Assembly (NCBI GenBank): GCA_011317545.1
Contig: WUJK01000015.1
Coordinates: forward strand, 496,001 to 560,000
DNA: 64,000 nucleotides
From: Coniella vitis
Lineage: Eukaryota; Ascomycota; Sordariomycetes; Diaporthales; Schizoparmaceae
Direction of reading: 5' to 3'
In this document: positions 11,712 to 23,540 of the stretch, in pieces
Numbering within the stretch: position 1 is the first letter of the stretch
How the letters are laid out: every line of letters starts with the position of its first letter
Translations under genes and position numbers: made by a program
Notes under the pieces: model-generated
The model's input: the letters and a program-made list of their open reading frames with translations, nothing else
What the model was told of the DNA's origin: nothing
Databases searched by the model: none

Positions 11712-12898
11712 TTAAAACTTGTAGACCTGGTCCTTGTTGTAGCCCAGCTCGGCCAAGTACCCGGTCAGCTCGCCCTGGTCCTTGGGGCTGACCTTGGGGC
11801 CAGAGATGGCCTTGTACAGGGGCGGTGGGCCGCAGACAAAGACCTTGATGTTGTTGGACTTGGGGTCCGGCAGCACCGTCTTGAGCAGCTCCTTGGTAAT
11901 GTAACCCTTGTTGCCAACCCACTCCTTGGGCGGGTTGTCGAGCGTGTAAAAGGCGCGGAAACGCTGGGGGTACGTGTTCTCGAGCTCCTGGAACTCGTGC
12001 TTGAGCAGAATGTCCTCCTCGGTCACGTTGCCAAAGACGAGCGTGACCTTGGTCTTATCGTCGGGGTTGTTGAAGATGGCCCGGCACAGCTGGTACATGG
12101 GCGTCACGCCAGTGCCTCCGGCAACGAGGGCAATGTGCTCGTGCTTGTTGGGGGTCCAGGCGTACTTTGGCAGCGGGCCCTTAAAGTCAAGGCGCTGGCC
12201 AGGCACCATGTCGTGCATGTGCGTGGACATGGGGCCGCCCTCGTACTTCTTCACGAGCAGGTCCAGGTATCCCTTGGTATCTAGTGGTAAGGCACGGAGG
12301 TTAGCGTGCCCGCACCTAGCAGTAATCATCATGCAAAGATTCAATCATACCCTCATCAGACACAGGCGTATAAGGCCGCAGGATAGCCTTGCCTTCGCCA
12401 TCGGGCTTGTACTTTGTTAACAGCGCACTGGCAACGTGCAGACCCGATACCATGTCCTCCTCGGGCAGCTTAAAACGGAACTTTTTGGTATTGTGGTTGA
12501 CAATCTCGACGTCATCCAGCTTGAGCGACACAAAGCCTTGGTCGCCGCCAGTCAAGGCAGCCTTGACAGCACCTCCCGTGGCACCGTTTGGCAATGCCTC
12601 CTTTACCTTTGCCTCGGCTTTTTGCGCAGCACCGGGGTTTTGCGCAGTGAAGTAGTAGTAGCCGCCGGCTGCGAGCGCGCCGCCGCCAAGAGCGTAGAGA
12701 AGCGTGTTACTGCTACCGGCAGAAGAGGAGGGGGGTTGGGAAGCGTAGCGGCGGGTTTGCTAAGAGAAAAAAACGTCACAGACGTGTTAATGGAATGTCT
12801 TGGTGAGCCTCCTGCAAGCAGTCCCGTAAATCCTTGCTGGGTGGCAGCCTTACCTGCTTCAAGGGCTGGCACGCCCGAAATGCTGATCGAGCAAACAT
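11712..12898 (-). CDS. mcr1: NADH-cytochrome b5 reductase, mitochondrial (Mcr1)
   Basis: Three exons read on the minus strand: 12898-12854, 12759-12351 and 12280-11712, giving 340 residues. The 15-residue first exon (MFARSAFRACQPLKQ) plus QTRRYAS forms a basic, amphipathic presequence, and a Gly/Ala/Tyr-rich membrane segment follows at about 34-52. This is the signature of Mcr1, which is held in the outer membrane or released to the intermembrane space. The FAD-binding motif RPYTPVS is at 143-149, the KKYEGGPMS flavin site near 162-169, the NADH-binding GGTGVTPMYQ at 206-215 and CGPPPLYKAISG near 301-312, with the family's C-terminal aromatic end (VYKF). It transfers electrons from NADH to cytochrome b5 and supports ergosterol synthesis and D-erythroascorbate recycling. 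Introns are 94 and 70 nt; the second starts GTATGA. Length matches other filamentous fungal Mcr1 proteins. Confidence 0.95.
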
Positions 12899-14164
12899 TT
12901 TGAGAGGATATCCCAGAAGGCGCTGACGGAAGAGGGAGACAGAGTTTGTGTCACGGGTATGTTAGGTTGGTGGTTTGAAGCTGGAGAAGCCCTGTTCGTT
13001 GGTTCGCTCGTATGACAGAGAAGGTGCAATCAAGGGTTCAGAGTCGCCTCGCAGGATTATCAGGAAGCTCTGCGCACTCTGGAGTTCAGTTCTTAGTGTG
13101 CGCACCAGCTCGAGTGACTGTGACGTAATCAAATCCAGGCACAAGGCACAAGGTACGTGGTGCCCTAGTAGTCAGCCGATCATTGACTTCACCCCCCGCT
13201 GAAACCTCACCGGCGCCCTTGCGCTAACACGAACAGCGCCAATCAGGCACCGCAAAATGTCGAAAAAATAATAAGCTGCTGCAGCCTTACATAATATACA
13301 GAGTAACCTCGAAAGCCAATTCGATCTTCGGGCCTGGCACTTGGTACTCAAGGTCAAAACTCGCAGGTCCGAACATTTTTCGCTTCAGAAAATCAAACAG
13401 ATCACAACCCAGGCATGCCCAAGTGCAGTCGGTCGTGCTGCCCAAATCCCCTCTAGGGGACAATTCCAAGACTCCATCGCCGTCCTTAACTCGGAATGCA
13501 TATTGCATCTCTGACTGGTATACAACACTCCACACGAATAGTAGTCAAGCTAATCGTACAAGGGATCAGGATTTCTTTTTAGGCCATGTCAGTGAGACAA
13601 GAATTGGGATGAGCAAAAAATGGCTGTTCTCTTTTCTTTCGCATGAGCATTTCAGGATGCGAAATACAACATCTTCCCCAACTCTCCTTCGCACGCGATC
13701 ATCAACACGGGGATCTAGCGCCATCAACTTCAGATATACCAAGCCAAGTTGACAATAGCAACATACGCCAGCCGGGCAATGCGAGCGAGGCATGTGGCAG
13801 AACCACAGATCAATGCTTCACGTGCACCCCATGACTGGCTGGATCCCCCCCCCCTTTCCAAAAGAGACAATTAAAGACCACGTTTGCGTTCCGACATCTT
13901 GGGTCAGATTGCCCCATTTTGACACCCGGCCATGGTACGTAGAAAGACGCCAGTCCGTGCAAGCCAAATCATAAAAGCAATCATGGTTTATCCTTTGGCT
14001 TATTTTTGTCGTTTTTCTTCTTTTCTTGACATACACAAAAAGCAACGCTTCCTCCATAAGTTCGTGACAATTACAGAGTCACAAGGAGAAGACGATTCTC
14101 CTTGTGACATATTTCCACCGTGAGTCTAATCATAGGCTCTCTCTGCTGTTGGCGGACAACCAGG
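12899..14164. other. mcr1 upstream region and nbp2 3' flank
   Basis: This 1.27-kb gap lies between two minus-strand genes. Its left side is the promoter of mcr1 and its right side the 3' flank of the SH3-protein gene. Open frames of 60-110 codons occur on both strands but none carries a recognisable domain. A run of nine C lies near 13846. Confidence 0.5.
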
Positions 14165-15712
14165 TCATGGGCTCGACTGCATCTCTTCTTCGGTGGGCGA
14201 TTGCAGTCTGGCATCAGAAAGAATTCGGCCAACCTCGTACTTCTTTGGTGGGATCTCGTCTCCAGGTTGGCTACCTCGTCGCAAAAGCCCAGTCTCGTGG
14301 TGTGTCGAGAGGGTCGGGGTATTTGCTTGGCTGCCACCACGCTGACCGTGGTAGTGAACAACTTGCGGAGGCGCTTGTCCAGCTTGATGGCCGAGCAAAT
14401 GTTGTGGGTACGGATCAAGGTCCTTGCTGGAAGTAGAAAACGTTGAGACGACTGGCTGGTGGTAACCATTGGAACTGGAAATACTTGCAGTTGGGGTGTG
14501 ACCGGAGTCTGTGTGTTCTGTTTGGGTTGGCGTGCCCGCGTCACCGGGACTCCCAGACGTCGTAGGCTCGGCTTGGCCCGTCAGACTAGTCATGCCACCT
14601 TCGATATCTCTGAGAAGTCGTACATATTCCTCGGGCACGAGGCCGCTCTCTTGCGTCTTGGGGTCCTCGGCAACGAGCCACCCTTGACCATGACGGTACG
14701 ACACCCAAATTATTTGTCCTTCAACCAGGGGCAATTCGTTTTCGTTTTCGCGCTCAAAATCGAACAATGCGACGGCCTTGCCGTGCATTTCTTCATCGGG
14801 TGAGGTGATGGTGAACTGGTAGTCCTTGGAGTACCGGGACTGGTCCTCGCCGTATGCGGGAGACTCGTCTTCGCTCAGATCATCCGAATCGGGGTGGTAT
14901 CCGCCGTTGGGTGCGACATATTGCCTCGGCTGCAGTTCAGGCACTCCGTAGGAATTGGTCGAATGGCGGGCTTGGTTGTGCGCATACGTGACATATTCAC
15001 CGCCTGGTCCATTTACTTCCCCGCCCTGGTTGACATAGTATCGTTCGTTGCCATCTGTTCCAGAGCCCATGTAGTAGCCCCTCCCTTGGTCATAAGGATC
15101 TGAGCGCGCTATGTCCTGGTCGCGGCTGCTGCGCCGCCGGCTGCCCGCAAAGGCAGCGCCAGACGACTTGTGTTTTCGGTGCCTGGAGCTGACGACCGGA
15201 CTGTGGAGGTCTTCGTCCTCGCTCCAAGGGGGTCCGTCGCCCAGCAAGATGGGGGCCAGATTGTCCACTTTGCTCAGATTCGCCCAGGCAGTGCTGTCCC
15301 AGCTCGTTGAACTGTCCCAGTTTGCAGGGTCAGAGAGGCGCCGCGACTCACTGGCTGGGGTGGTCATGCCGGATGGCGGTCGCGAGGGCTCTGGGGGCGG
15401 GCCATAGTGCATGGGATGCGTCGATGGGTATGCAAAGTCCCGGACGAGCGTGTACGCGAGGCTCGACTGGAAAGTCGGAAAGGCGTGAGAGGGGGGTCGG
15501 GAGTGGAAAGGCATCGAGGTCACAGAGTACTGCGACAGCCTGTTCTTGGAGGCTTGCGACATGGAGACGGGGCGAGGGGCGGCGGGCCTCTTTTGCTGGG
15601 GCGAGCTGGTGATGATGGGCGGCAGAGGCGGGTGGTTGGGGTTCGAGGTGGGAGACGAGACGGTGGGAGGCGAGGTCGTTGAAGAGGGGCTCGCGGACAT
15701 GACGGTTGACAT
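14165..15712 (-). CDS. nbp2: Nbp2-type SH3 domain adaptor protein
   Basis: Predicted 515-residue single-exon protein. The frame stays open upstream of 15712 without an ATG, so the start is the first ATG (MSTVMSAS); a second Met four codons on is also possible. The N-terminal 300 residues are Ser/Pro-rich and probably disordered. One SH3 domain lies at about 312-367: ALFDFERENENELPLVEGQ, then HGQGWLVAEDP with the binding-site Trp345, then SGLVPEEYVRLL. This close pattern of an acidic RT loop, HGQGWL and LVPEEYV is typical of yeast Nbp2 and fission yeast Skb5. Those adaptors bring the phosphatase Ptc1 to MAP kinase pathways (HOG, cell wall integrity) and bind PAK kinases. The C-terminal about 150 residues are Gln/Pro/Thr-rich and of no known fold. 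The protein is about twice the size of yeast Nbp2 because of the disordered arms. Confidence 0.85.
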   Translation of the reverse strand: MSTVMSASPSSTTSPPTVSSPTSNPNHPPLPPIITSSPQQKRPAAPRPVSMSQASKNRLSQYSVTSMPFHSRPPSHAFPTFQSSLAYTLVRDFAYPSTHPMHYGPPPEPSRPPSGMTTPASESRRLSDPANWDSSTSWDSTAWANLSKVDNLAPILLGDGPPWSEDEDLHSPVVSSRHRKHKSSGAAFAGSRRRSSRDQDIARSDPYDQGRGYYMGSGTDGNERYYVNQGGEVNGPGGEYVTYAHNQARHSTNSYGVPELQPRQYVAPNGGYHPDSDDLSEDESPAYGEDQSRYSKDYQFTITSPDEEMHGKAVALFDFERENENELPLVEGQIIWVSYRHGQGWLVAEDPKTQESGLVPEEYVRLLRDIEGGMTSLTGQAEPTTSGSPGDAGTPTQTEHTDSGHTPTASISSSNGYHQPVVSTFSTSSKDLDPYPQHLLGHQAGQAPPQVVHYHGQRGGSQANTPTLSTHHETGLLRRGSQPGDEIPPKKYEVGRILSDARLQSPTEEEMQSSP

Positions 15713-18396
15713 GTTCGACAGAGGTTGGGTGTCCGAGAGGTCGCGTGCGACGTCGCAGAGGCAATCGCGCCCTGGATGGGGAGCAAGGTTTCCTGGGCCG
15801 TACCCGCAACTGGTTCCACTATCTGTCTCAAAACGCGATGGCTCCGAGTCTTTGATGGACAGAGGGAAGGGTGCGTGTGGATAGGCTGGAAGGAGAGGTG
15901 GGGAGGCAAGACAGATGCTTTTCAAGGCGGTCCCCGACAGGGCTGGTCGCAGCAGCAGCAGCAGCAGCAAGAACGGCAGCGATAGGTAGAAAAGGACGGC
16001 ACGTCGCAGCAGAGAGAAAGGAGGAAATTCGGAAATTCGTGCTGGGCCAGCCTCGCAGCGTTGTCAAGCGTGGAGGGCGGTAGTGGTAGAGGGACTTTGG
16101 GGGGCTGCAAGGCAAGCAGCAGGATCGATGCCGGGTTGGTTGGTCGGTCTGTGGAGACTCGAGAATGGATTCGGTTCGAGAGCAAACAGGCGTGCCAAAG
16201 GCAGAGAAGGGATGTGTGGTGTGTGCGTGAGTGCGCGAATGGAGAAAAGAGCGGGGAGAAACGAAAAGGGTCTCTTTCGCTGCGGCCGCCTCGCCTTGGG
16301 GGTTGAAGAGACTTGTCAGGCCTTTGTCGCCGACGGTCGTAGCGCTAAGCCTAGGTATCGCTTGCCTGCGCCTGTTACTTTTTAGTAGCGAGCGGTACTA
16401 TGTACAATATCAGTATGTTGACTTTCTGGGCAGGAACGGCACCGGCTGCCAAATTGCCAAGCCCGCTTGGCAAGGCACCGCTCCATGTACAATGGAGCGG
16501 CTACGAGGCGACGCCGGGAAGCGTTCTCGGGTCAAAGAATGCTTGTGCAATCGGCTATGCCCTCTGTCTGCTTTGATGCATTGGTGAGCGGGTGAGTGGA
16601 TAATGGCGTTGATGAACGGCAAGCTTGATGAGATGCCCGTTACTTACCTATCTGTCCGATATGCGAAGAGACGCTCGCCGGCGTATAGACTTGTTAGCGG
16701 CGGGATTCAGAGGCAGCAGGAGGCCCGACAGAGTAAACGAGTGATTGATCCCACTCGCCCATCTGGAGGACCAGCCCCCGCCAGCCCGCGCAGCTTGCCA
16801 GCCTGCGAGTTAGTCCTGCCAGCTACCAGCTCTTGGATCCTCCTGGCAGAAATAGAGCATAGCCTGTTCGCTCCCAGCCCCGGCTACTTTCTGGCCTCTG
16901 TCTCTGCTACTTCTATGTAGAGGTGTGTAAGCGCGCTGCTGGCCTTGCTGGCGCCATCCACGGTTTCCCGCTAGCATCTCATGGGAAGCGCCGGGCTCTC
17001 TGACGCTTGAGCACGATCCAGTCAGCACAGGACCGAAATAGGCCTGCATCTCCCAGACACGAGGCGGCAGCGCTTGCCAACCGGCAGCACGGTTTTGTCG
17101 TACAGGGCGGGCGTTGCATATCGCGAGGGCCGCAGACAAACACTTACTTGCATACTTGCTACGCACGCATGGCGCCTTGGGGTTTTCGTCTGTGTCAATC
17201 GATATGTTGTTCTAGAGTCCGCACTTGCTATGCTTCCTGGTGTCTACCAATCTCTGCTCCGACTTGGACGGAGACTTGTCAACCAGATCGTCTGAAGCAT
17301 TCCCTGCCGCCCACATGGCCGCCCGGACACTGCGACTTCTGGCAGCGGCTGTTACCGCCGCGACAGCTGGCTGATCACTGAGAGTCTGAGAGTCTAGACG
17401 AGATGCCCTAACCTGCTACCTACTATCTACAATATCCACCCGTCGTCTACATGTGCATAGGTGACTGTACCTACCTAGGTACTTATATAGTATAATAGGT
17501 ACTGCTAGCGACCTGCTTGCCGTTCCCAGACACGTCCCTAGGGTTCCTGCCGCCCAGCCGCCCCTTACACGGGTATTAGAAGAGCCAGTCTCGACAGATC
17601 GTGCATCTCTTGACACGTAGTAAAGCACATTCGAGGCCGCATCGTCGAAAACGGATCAAGTCAGGATCAGTCAGTCTTGCTCATGCATTTCAATAGCAGA
17701 TGGTGTTAGTGATCCAGCTGCTTGCTGCAGACGCTGTCTTCCCCTGAAACATCAGCAGCCCTGCAAAGATCCCCACTACCAATCAGCGCCTACTATGGGC
17801 TGCATCAAGTGCCCTTGTATCCACTCCGTCTACTATGTGCTCGTCTGCCTGCCGAGCTTACCTGAGGCACACCAAGCTTTTTCTGCATCTCTAACCACAC
17901 ACAACCTTGGAACTGAGCACCTGCCAGCAAACCTTTCTCAAACCATCGTCGGCACCACAACGGCCACCTCCACCTCCACCACCATCACCCTCGTTCTCGC
18001 CTGCAGTACTATGTATGGCACTACTGCTCCTTGCAAGCAGGACAGCGGATGAAGTGAAAGATTGAGAGAAGCGGCCCGTCTTTGGACAGGTGCCCTAGCC
18101 TAAGCATTACTCTCCCTGCTCCAGCTCCATTTTGTTGCAGAGCTTTCGGCCTGGTAAGTACCTCAATTTACCTCAAGCCAAGCTTGACAAAGCAAAACCT
18201 CTCGCTACCGGATGAATTTCATATTGGAGCTGTCTGATTCCTTTTGATGACTCTTTTTATTATTACGCTATTTACATTCTGAATGCATAACCGCCTTCTC
18301 TGCTTCCAACGTCTACCCTCACGTACTGCCTGAGCTTCTTCTAATCTTAGTGCTTTCTATAGTTGATCGCATAATTTCGCTCTCGATACCAAAACC
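15713..18396. other. divergent promoter region between nbp2 and ssu72
   Basis: This 2.7-kb gap separates two divergently transcribed genes and must hold both promoters. An AGC trinucleotide tract lies near 15950-15970, in the likely leader of nbp2. Palindromic ACCTAGGT sits inside the run at about 17470-17490, next to TATATAGTATAATA. I see no coding sequence with convincing bias; frames of about 100 codons around 16.8-17.4 kb are featureless. Confidence 0.5.
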
Positions 18397-19254
18397 ATGG
18401 CAACGATTGAAGCGACTGGAGCTGCAGCTCCTGTTATCGCACAGAACGGTGCGAACGAGGAAGCTGATTTCAAGCTGCGCTTCTGCACCGTTTGTGCTAG
18501 CAACCAGAATAGGTCCGTTTGTCTCCTCTGCGCCATGGCGCGCTCGCAGGCATCCCTGAAATGCAACGATTTCCTGACACCAGCATCTACTATCAGATCA
18601 ATGGAGGGCCATCTGCGTCTTGCTCAGGCTGGCTTTCCTGTCATCTCATTCGGCACTGGTTCCCTCGTCCGGCTACCAGGACCAACCATCACCCAACCAA
18701 ATGTCTACCAGTTCAACAAGACTTCCTACGACAGCATGTACAAAGAACTCGAATCCAAGGACCCGCGGCTCTACCGCGCCAATGGCTTGCTCAACATGCT
18801 CGGTCGCAACCGAGGCATTAAGTGGGGTCCCGAGAGATGGCAGGACTGGCAGATTGGCGTGCCTCGACTTGGCCACACGGCCGACCAAGGCCACGAAGGC
18901 ACCGAGACGGGCATTGTAGACGTAGTCATCACTTGCGAAGAGAGATGTTGGGATGGCGTCATCGAGGACCTGCTTGCGCGCGGCAGTCCCTTGAACCGGC
19001 CAGTCCACGTCATCAACGTCGATATCAAGGATAACCACGAGGAGGCAGCGGTGGGCGGACGGGGCATCGTAGATTTGGCGACCTCTCTTAACCGGGTTGC
19101 CGCACAAGAGAGGGAGGCGATTGGCGCCGCTGCCTTTGACGGTGGCAGCGCCGCGGCCAGATCTGGCTTTGATGAGCGCGTGCCTGATGTTATTGCCGAG
19201 TGGCAGGAACGCTGGCCCAACCTGCCTGCTACTTGGACACTGTCGTGGTTCTAA
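18397..19254 (+). CDS. ssu72: RNA polymerase II CTD phosphatase Ssu72
   Basis: Two exons, 18397-18512 and 18597-19254, encode 257 residues. The phosphatase signature C-X5-R is C33 to R39 (CASNQNRS), next to the conserved LRFCTVCASNQNR block. It is followed by MEGHLRLAQAGFPVISFGTGS, the PNVYQFNKTSYDSMY segment, LLNMLGRN, and the DVVITCEERCWDGVIEDL region expected to supply the catalytic Asp. The end (LPATWTLSWF) is the usual Ssu72 terminus. Ssu72 dephosphorylates Ser5 (and Ser7) of the Pol II CTD within the cleavage and polyadenylation factor. The intron (18513-18596) splits the Arg39 codon, is 84 nt long and has no in-frame stop, so the unspliced frame remains open. I infer the intron because Ssu72 homologs read straight from NQNRS to ME..H and because the inserted 28 codons have no counterpart. 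The donor is a weak GTCCGT. Confidence 0.94.
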   Translation: MATIEATGAAAPVIAQNGANEEADFKLRFCTVCASNQNRSVCLLCAMARSQASLKCNDFLTPASTIRSMEGHLRLAQAGFPVISFGTGSLVRLPGPTITQPNVYQFNKTSYDSMYKELESKDPRLYRANGLLNMLGRNRGIKWGPERWQDWQIGVPRLGHTADQGHEGTETGIVDVVITCEERCWDGVIEDLLARGSPLNRPVHVINVDIKDNHEEAAVGGRGIVDLATSLNRVAAQEREAIGAAAFDGGSAAARSGFDERVPDVIAEWQERWPNLPATWTLSWF

Positions 19255-22200
19255 GACAAGCCGCAAGCCGAGCCTCAAATATGGCGCCGCCGCCGCCGCC
19301 ACCGGCTTACACGAGTTCTTGCGAATCATCACACCGCCGAGTGCATGCAGCCGGATAGCATATTATGTGAGCAGAGAGAAAGCTGCAAGCAGCCTCGCAG
19401 ATTGAGCCTCAAAGTTAAGTCTTGAGATACGATAAAGATACCCTTTGATTTATAGTGTGGACTGAATGATGCCCACGAATACAATACATCGACGTTGATT
19501 GCAAATGTCTTGCCCGTGGAGCCCCAATTACTGCCTTTTGCTAATCTGGCTACGAGGCAACCGTATTTGCACTTTTGCACAACGTACGAGTGAAGAGACC
19601 CATCACATGTATATATCAATTGTGCTCAAGATCTTGATTTCAATTAGTTGTGCCCTGGCAATCTAAGGCTGAAGGCCAAGGTCTTCCCAAAAAAGGAGGC
19701 TAAAACTCCCAAGGAGGACTTCATCTCCGATCGTACCGGCCTGGGAAAGATACTGCGCCGCAAAGGTGGGTAGATATTCACCGGTTACACTTGCTCTGCG
19801 CACAAAATGCAAGCAAACACGGGTGCGAATGTGAATTCGGCTTCTTCTGTCGCTTCTCCTCTGGCCCTTTCACTAGGCTGCTAGATACCTAGTCAGCTAT
19901 GTAGGGTAAGTCCACCGGAAGAACGGGCGGCCAGCAGGGGATCGGATCGAGCGCAGATTATATTGAGGCTGAGCAGCCTTGTGTTCAACCCACTCTTAAA
20001 TCCACTGGAGTACGTAGTGGTACTACGATCATTGCTGCAAATAGGCTAGCGGACGATCATCCATTGTGAATATGTTGTATTTGTTTGCAATGTGAGCACT
20101 GGGGTTAATGAAGCGCAAGCTGACTGAATTTTCATGTTGTAATCGTTAGCTTGCTGATTTTGATAGGTCTGTACGGAGTTCTTTGTCTCATCCGTACTCT
20201 ACAAATCATAAACGAGTCTCGAGTCTGTTTGGCCCAGTTTGCCATACATTTATTCGAGCAGTAAGTTTGTTTGTACCAAGTGAACGGAGCATATTCAAAC
20301 ATCCTGTTGGCAAATCATATATCGGGGGTCCCCTTTCCAACTAGTAGAATAAGCTTGTTTGCTCTTGATAAAGGTTCCAGTGAGTGATAGAAAATTACGT
20401 GCTATACGCCCAATAGTCCGGTTTGCTTTGACGATGGACTTGGACAAATCAATAAAGCATGAACCATACTGCCACGGCCACACACAGCGAGACAGGACTT
20501 GAAGCCAACGCCGGCTGAATGAAAACATGGGAAAAATGAACCCGTTTAATCTATTCGGCCCAACACTAATTCCACTTACCAGAATCCACTGGCCGCTCTA
20601 GAGCTCATAGACTCGGGGCCATGTGCGCGGCCCCCATGCCTACATCTAGTGATGCTCTGTTTTATTCTTGGGATGTGCCTCCACTTGGCTGTGCAGTTCG
20701 TGCATAGGTTGCCCTTTTTGGAAAATTTGCAATATCCCGCTCTTGCTTCATCTTATTTTTAATACTTTTCTTCTTTCTTATTGAGGAAAAAAAAAGCAAG
20801 GCTACGACAGTTGGCCCGGGCTTTGTGGTCGAGACCTTTTCTTTCCGTCTTTTCTCTGTCCTCTTCTTTTGATTGCTTCCAGCAGTCGCCTTGGTTGGGC
20901 TGTCGGTTCATCTGAGATGATCAACAGGGATGCACCGAGGGGTGATGTGTTGCTGGCGAAAGCTTATAACATTGCTAGCATACGTAACGCTCTGTATGTT
21001 CTCATCCATCACGGGGACTGGAATAGCAACAATAACAAAAAAGAGCCAGACTCCAGAGTACCGTTTGAAGATGCCGAAATAGTTTTGTCCTGCGACCATG
21101 GGTTAGGGGACCCACGTTTCGTTCAATGTCCGAGTCGTCCTGGTCGCGGAGGACAAGCCCAAGCTACGGCGCGGGTCGATCCAGCACCAGGTGTGCTTCC
21201 AAGTTTTTTCTTCTTCTTCTTGGGTGTTCTTTTTCCCCCTCTTTGTGCCGTTATTCCATCGCCTGCCCTGTTGATGTCCGGGTTTGTGGTCCTCTTCTAG
21301 AAGAAGGCTAATTTCGAGCGCTTCCCTCAGTAGGGAAGCCGCCAATCATAATCAATACTGGGACAGGGGACCAGGCCTAGCACATGCTCTGCTCCCATCA
21401 AATCAGGGGGTGGGGCCAGGCCCAGAGGTGTTGGGCCCGCCTGGAAATTTGGGGAAGAAATGGGGAAATGGAGCGAGCCATTGGCTCGCGACAAGGGTTC
21501 TCTTCCTTTCCACCCCACTATGGCCCAGGGCCATTCAGCATCCAATGCTCTCCTTGTGGGAGAAGCAGCAAAATGTGTGCTGTACCATGTAAGTACGGGC
21601 GGTAGCACAGCGCTTCGCGATCATCACCGTAGCTTTGGGCGCCAGCACAGTCATGTTGAAGCATTTGTTGCGAATGAATAAGTGGACTCCAATGGTTGAC
21701 GACAGGACAAAAACGTGAAAGCAAAAAGTGGTCTACTGAATTGCTACGGTATCTACATGGTAGTCTAGCCAGGGTCGCGATAATTCTTGCTAAAGTTGGT
21801 ATCACTAGTATACATAGTAGCGCCCGATATTATCTAATCGCCCTGCTGCCGGCTGAATAGTACAAAATTGCTTGCACTAATCGCATGGTAGACCGGCATT
21901 TCTCAAATTTGAAGCTCCATCCTGGCGCAATCCGCGGTTGAGTATTCGCTGCCTCGGGCAGTGCTATGTAAACATGATCAGGATACTGGTTTGCATCCTC
22001 CATGTTCCACCGCTTTTGTCAGCGGTTTCAAGTGTCGTCCTGGCTTCATGCTTGATGACCACCTGGGTAGCCGGTATTTCTTTGTTCTGATGTCCGGCGG
22101 AACGGAGCCTGGTGCCTTTTGCATTCTTGCGTCTTTTTGAAGCATTTCAGCAATCTCTTTTTCAATGCTTTGTCATGATCGGGTCACATCACATTCCTTT

Positions 22201-23540
22201 TGGCTTTTGGCTGTTTGGATCACGCACACGGTATTCCAGACTTGCTGGTACCTATCGTCTTGCCGCGTCCGAACGTCATCCCGCACAGAGTATGGCACGC
22301 ATGTCCATCTTTGGGCTTAAAAGATCACCCTCAGTCCTTTGAACAGTGTATTCGTCTTGTTGTCGGGTGGCGCTTTGGCCTGCCAAAGTATCTGTCGTTA
22401 CAGAACTCTCTTTTGCAACTCGACAGAGCCTCCTGAAGCCTCAGCTGCGTCGGTTTTTGTCACAGGCTTTGCATCCTGCGCTGTATGGCTGTTTGGGGCA
22501 GTCGCCATTTCAACCACAACAAGGTGAATCACAAGAAAGGCGAGGTAGACCGACCCGTCTTTGGGCAATCTGGCACGTAAGTGTTACTTTATTATATCGA
22601 GGTTAAAGGCAGTTATCCTCCGCAAGCGCGAGGCTACCTTGTGAATTGTACTTGAATCTGAAGACTTGCACAACGACTTACCTCCACAAGTACCTAGGTA
22701 TTTATGTAGATAGCCCGGCCCGACCAGAAACATGTGTACTTGGGTACTTGACGGCTGTTCCCCCTATTAGCCAAACCCTGCCAGGCCCCAGCGCCGGCTA
22801 CCCCTGCATTGAATTTTGGAGTCGCTCTCTCGTCCTCCTCTGCAACTGAGACGAGCGCACATAAACCGACGACTCCCAACACGTTTCACCCGTCGCGGAT
22901 CTTCCGATCGTACATGGCACGTCACCTATTTGTCGCCAGTATCTATTGCTCTGGGAATGTTCTGTCGTGCACCGCAGGCTCTGATTTCTGGGTGCTGCTG
23001 CTGCTTATTTTTGTACCCTCACCCACATCACGCCTGCTCAAAAAGTAGCCGCGCCTGGCCCACGCGCTAACAAAGCACTCCTTCCTCCAAGTTGCATGCA
23101 GATTTGCGCTAAATAATTAACGGTCTCCACGTGCGACTTTGCCGCCCGCCGCCCATCCGTTGCTACTTCCTTATGTCCCTCTCACCAGCCAGCGAGCCAG
23201 CCAGCAGCATTTGCTACAGCGCCTGCCAAGCTTTGCCCACCGCTACTATTGGCCTAAACTGGACTCGCCCGGCAGTACTGCAGTACTAATAAGGGGGCCC
23301 TGCGCACCCGCTGCGACGACGGCTTCCCGAATCCCACTCTTGGAACGCTTCTGATCGCCCAAATTCAACCCAACTCCTCTGCCACCAACCCACCCGCGGG
23401 CGCACTGCACAACGGCCAATCTTCCGTCCGCCCTTTCTCTCAACCTAAAACCCCGCCGATACAACTAGTCCGCTTCCTGTCCAAAAATTCCAACACGATA
23501 ACACAAAGCAACATCAAAATCGGCCAGACATCCCTCGAGA
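19255..23540. other. gene-poor interval upstream of spa2
   Basis: In 4.3 kb, only one short coding-like piece (19648-19773, listed separately) stands out. The rest shows mixed composition, a polypyrimidine stretch near 20740-20880, ACCTAGGT at about 22692 and no gene-scale frame. The last few hundred bases are C/T-rich and should contain the spa2 promoter. Confidence 0.45.
19648..19773 (+). pseudogene. orphan coding-like segment, possible last exon of a lost gene
   Basis: This stretch reads 41 codons to a TAG stop with strong C/G bias at third positions and many Lys/Arg codons; residues include KVFPKKEAKTPKEDF and DRTGLGKILRRKGG. It is preceded by TTCAATTAG, which would serve as a 3' splice site. 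No upstream exon could be found and I do not recognise the family. It may be a terminal exon, a relic, or a chance frame. Confidence 0.25.

Noticed and set aside
16810..17381. Overlapping frames of about 120 codons on both strands
   Set aside because: No domain, no bias, and position in a divergent promoter region.
20869..21300. 143-codon plus-strand open frame
   Set aside because: No recognisable motif, a poly-Phe run from a C/T tract, and a non-ATG first codon.
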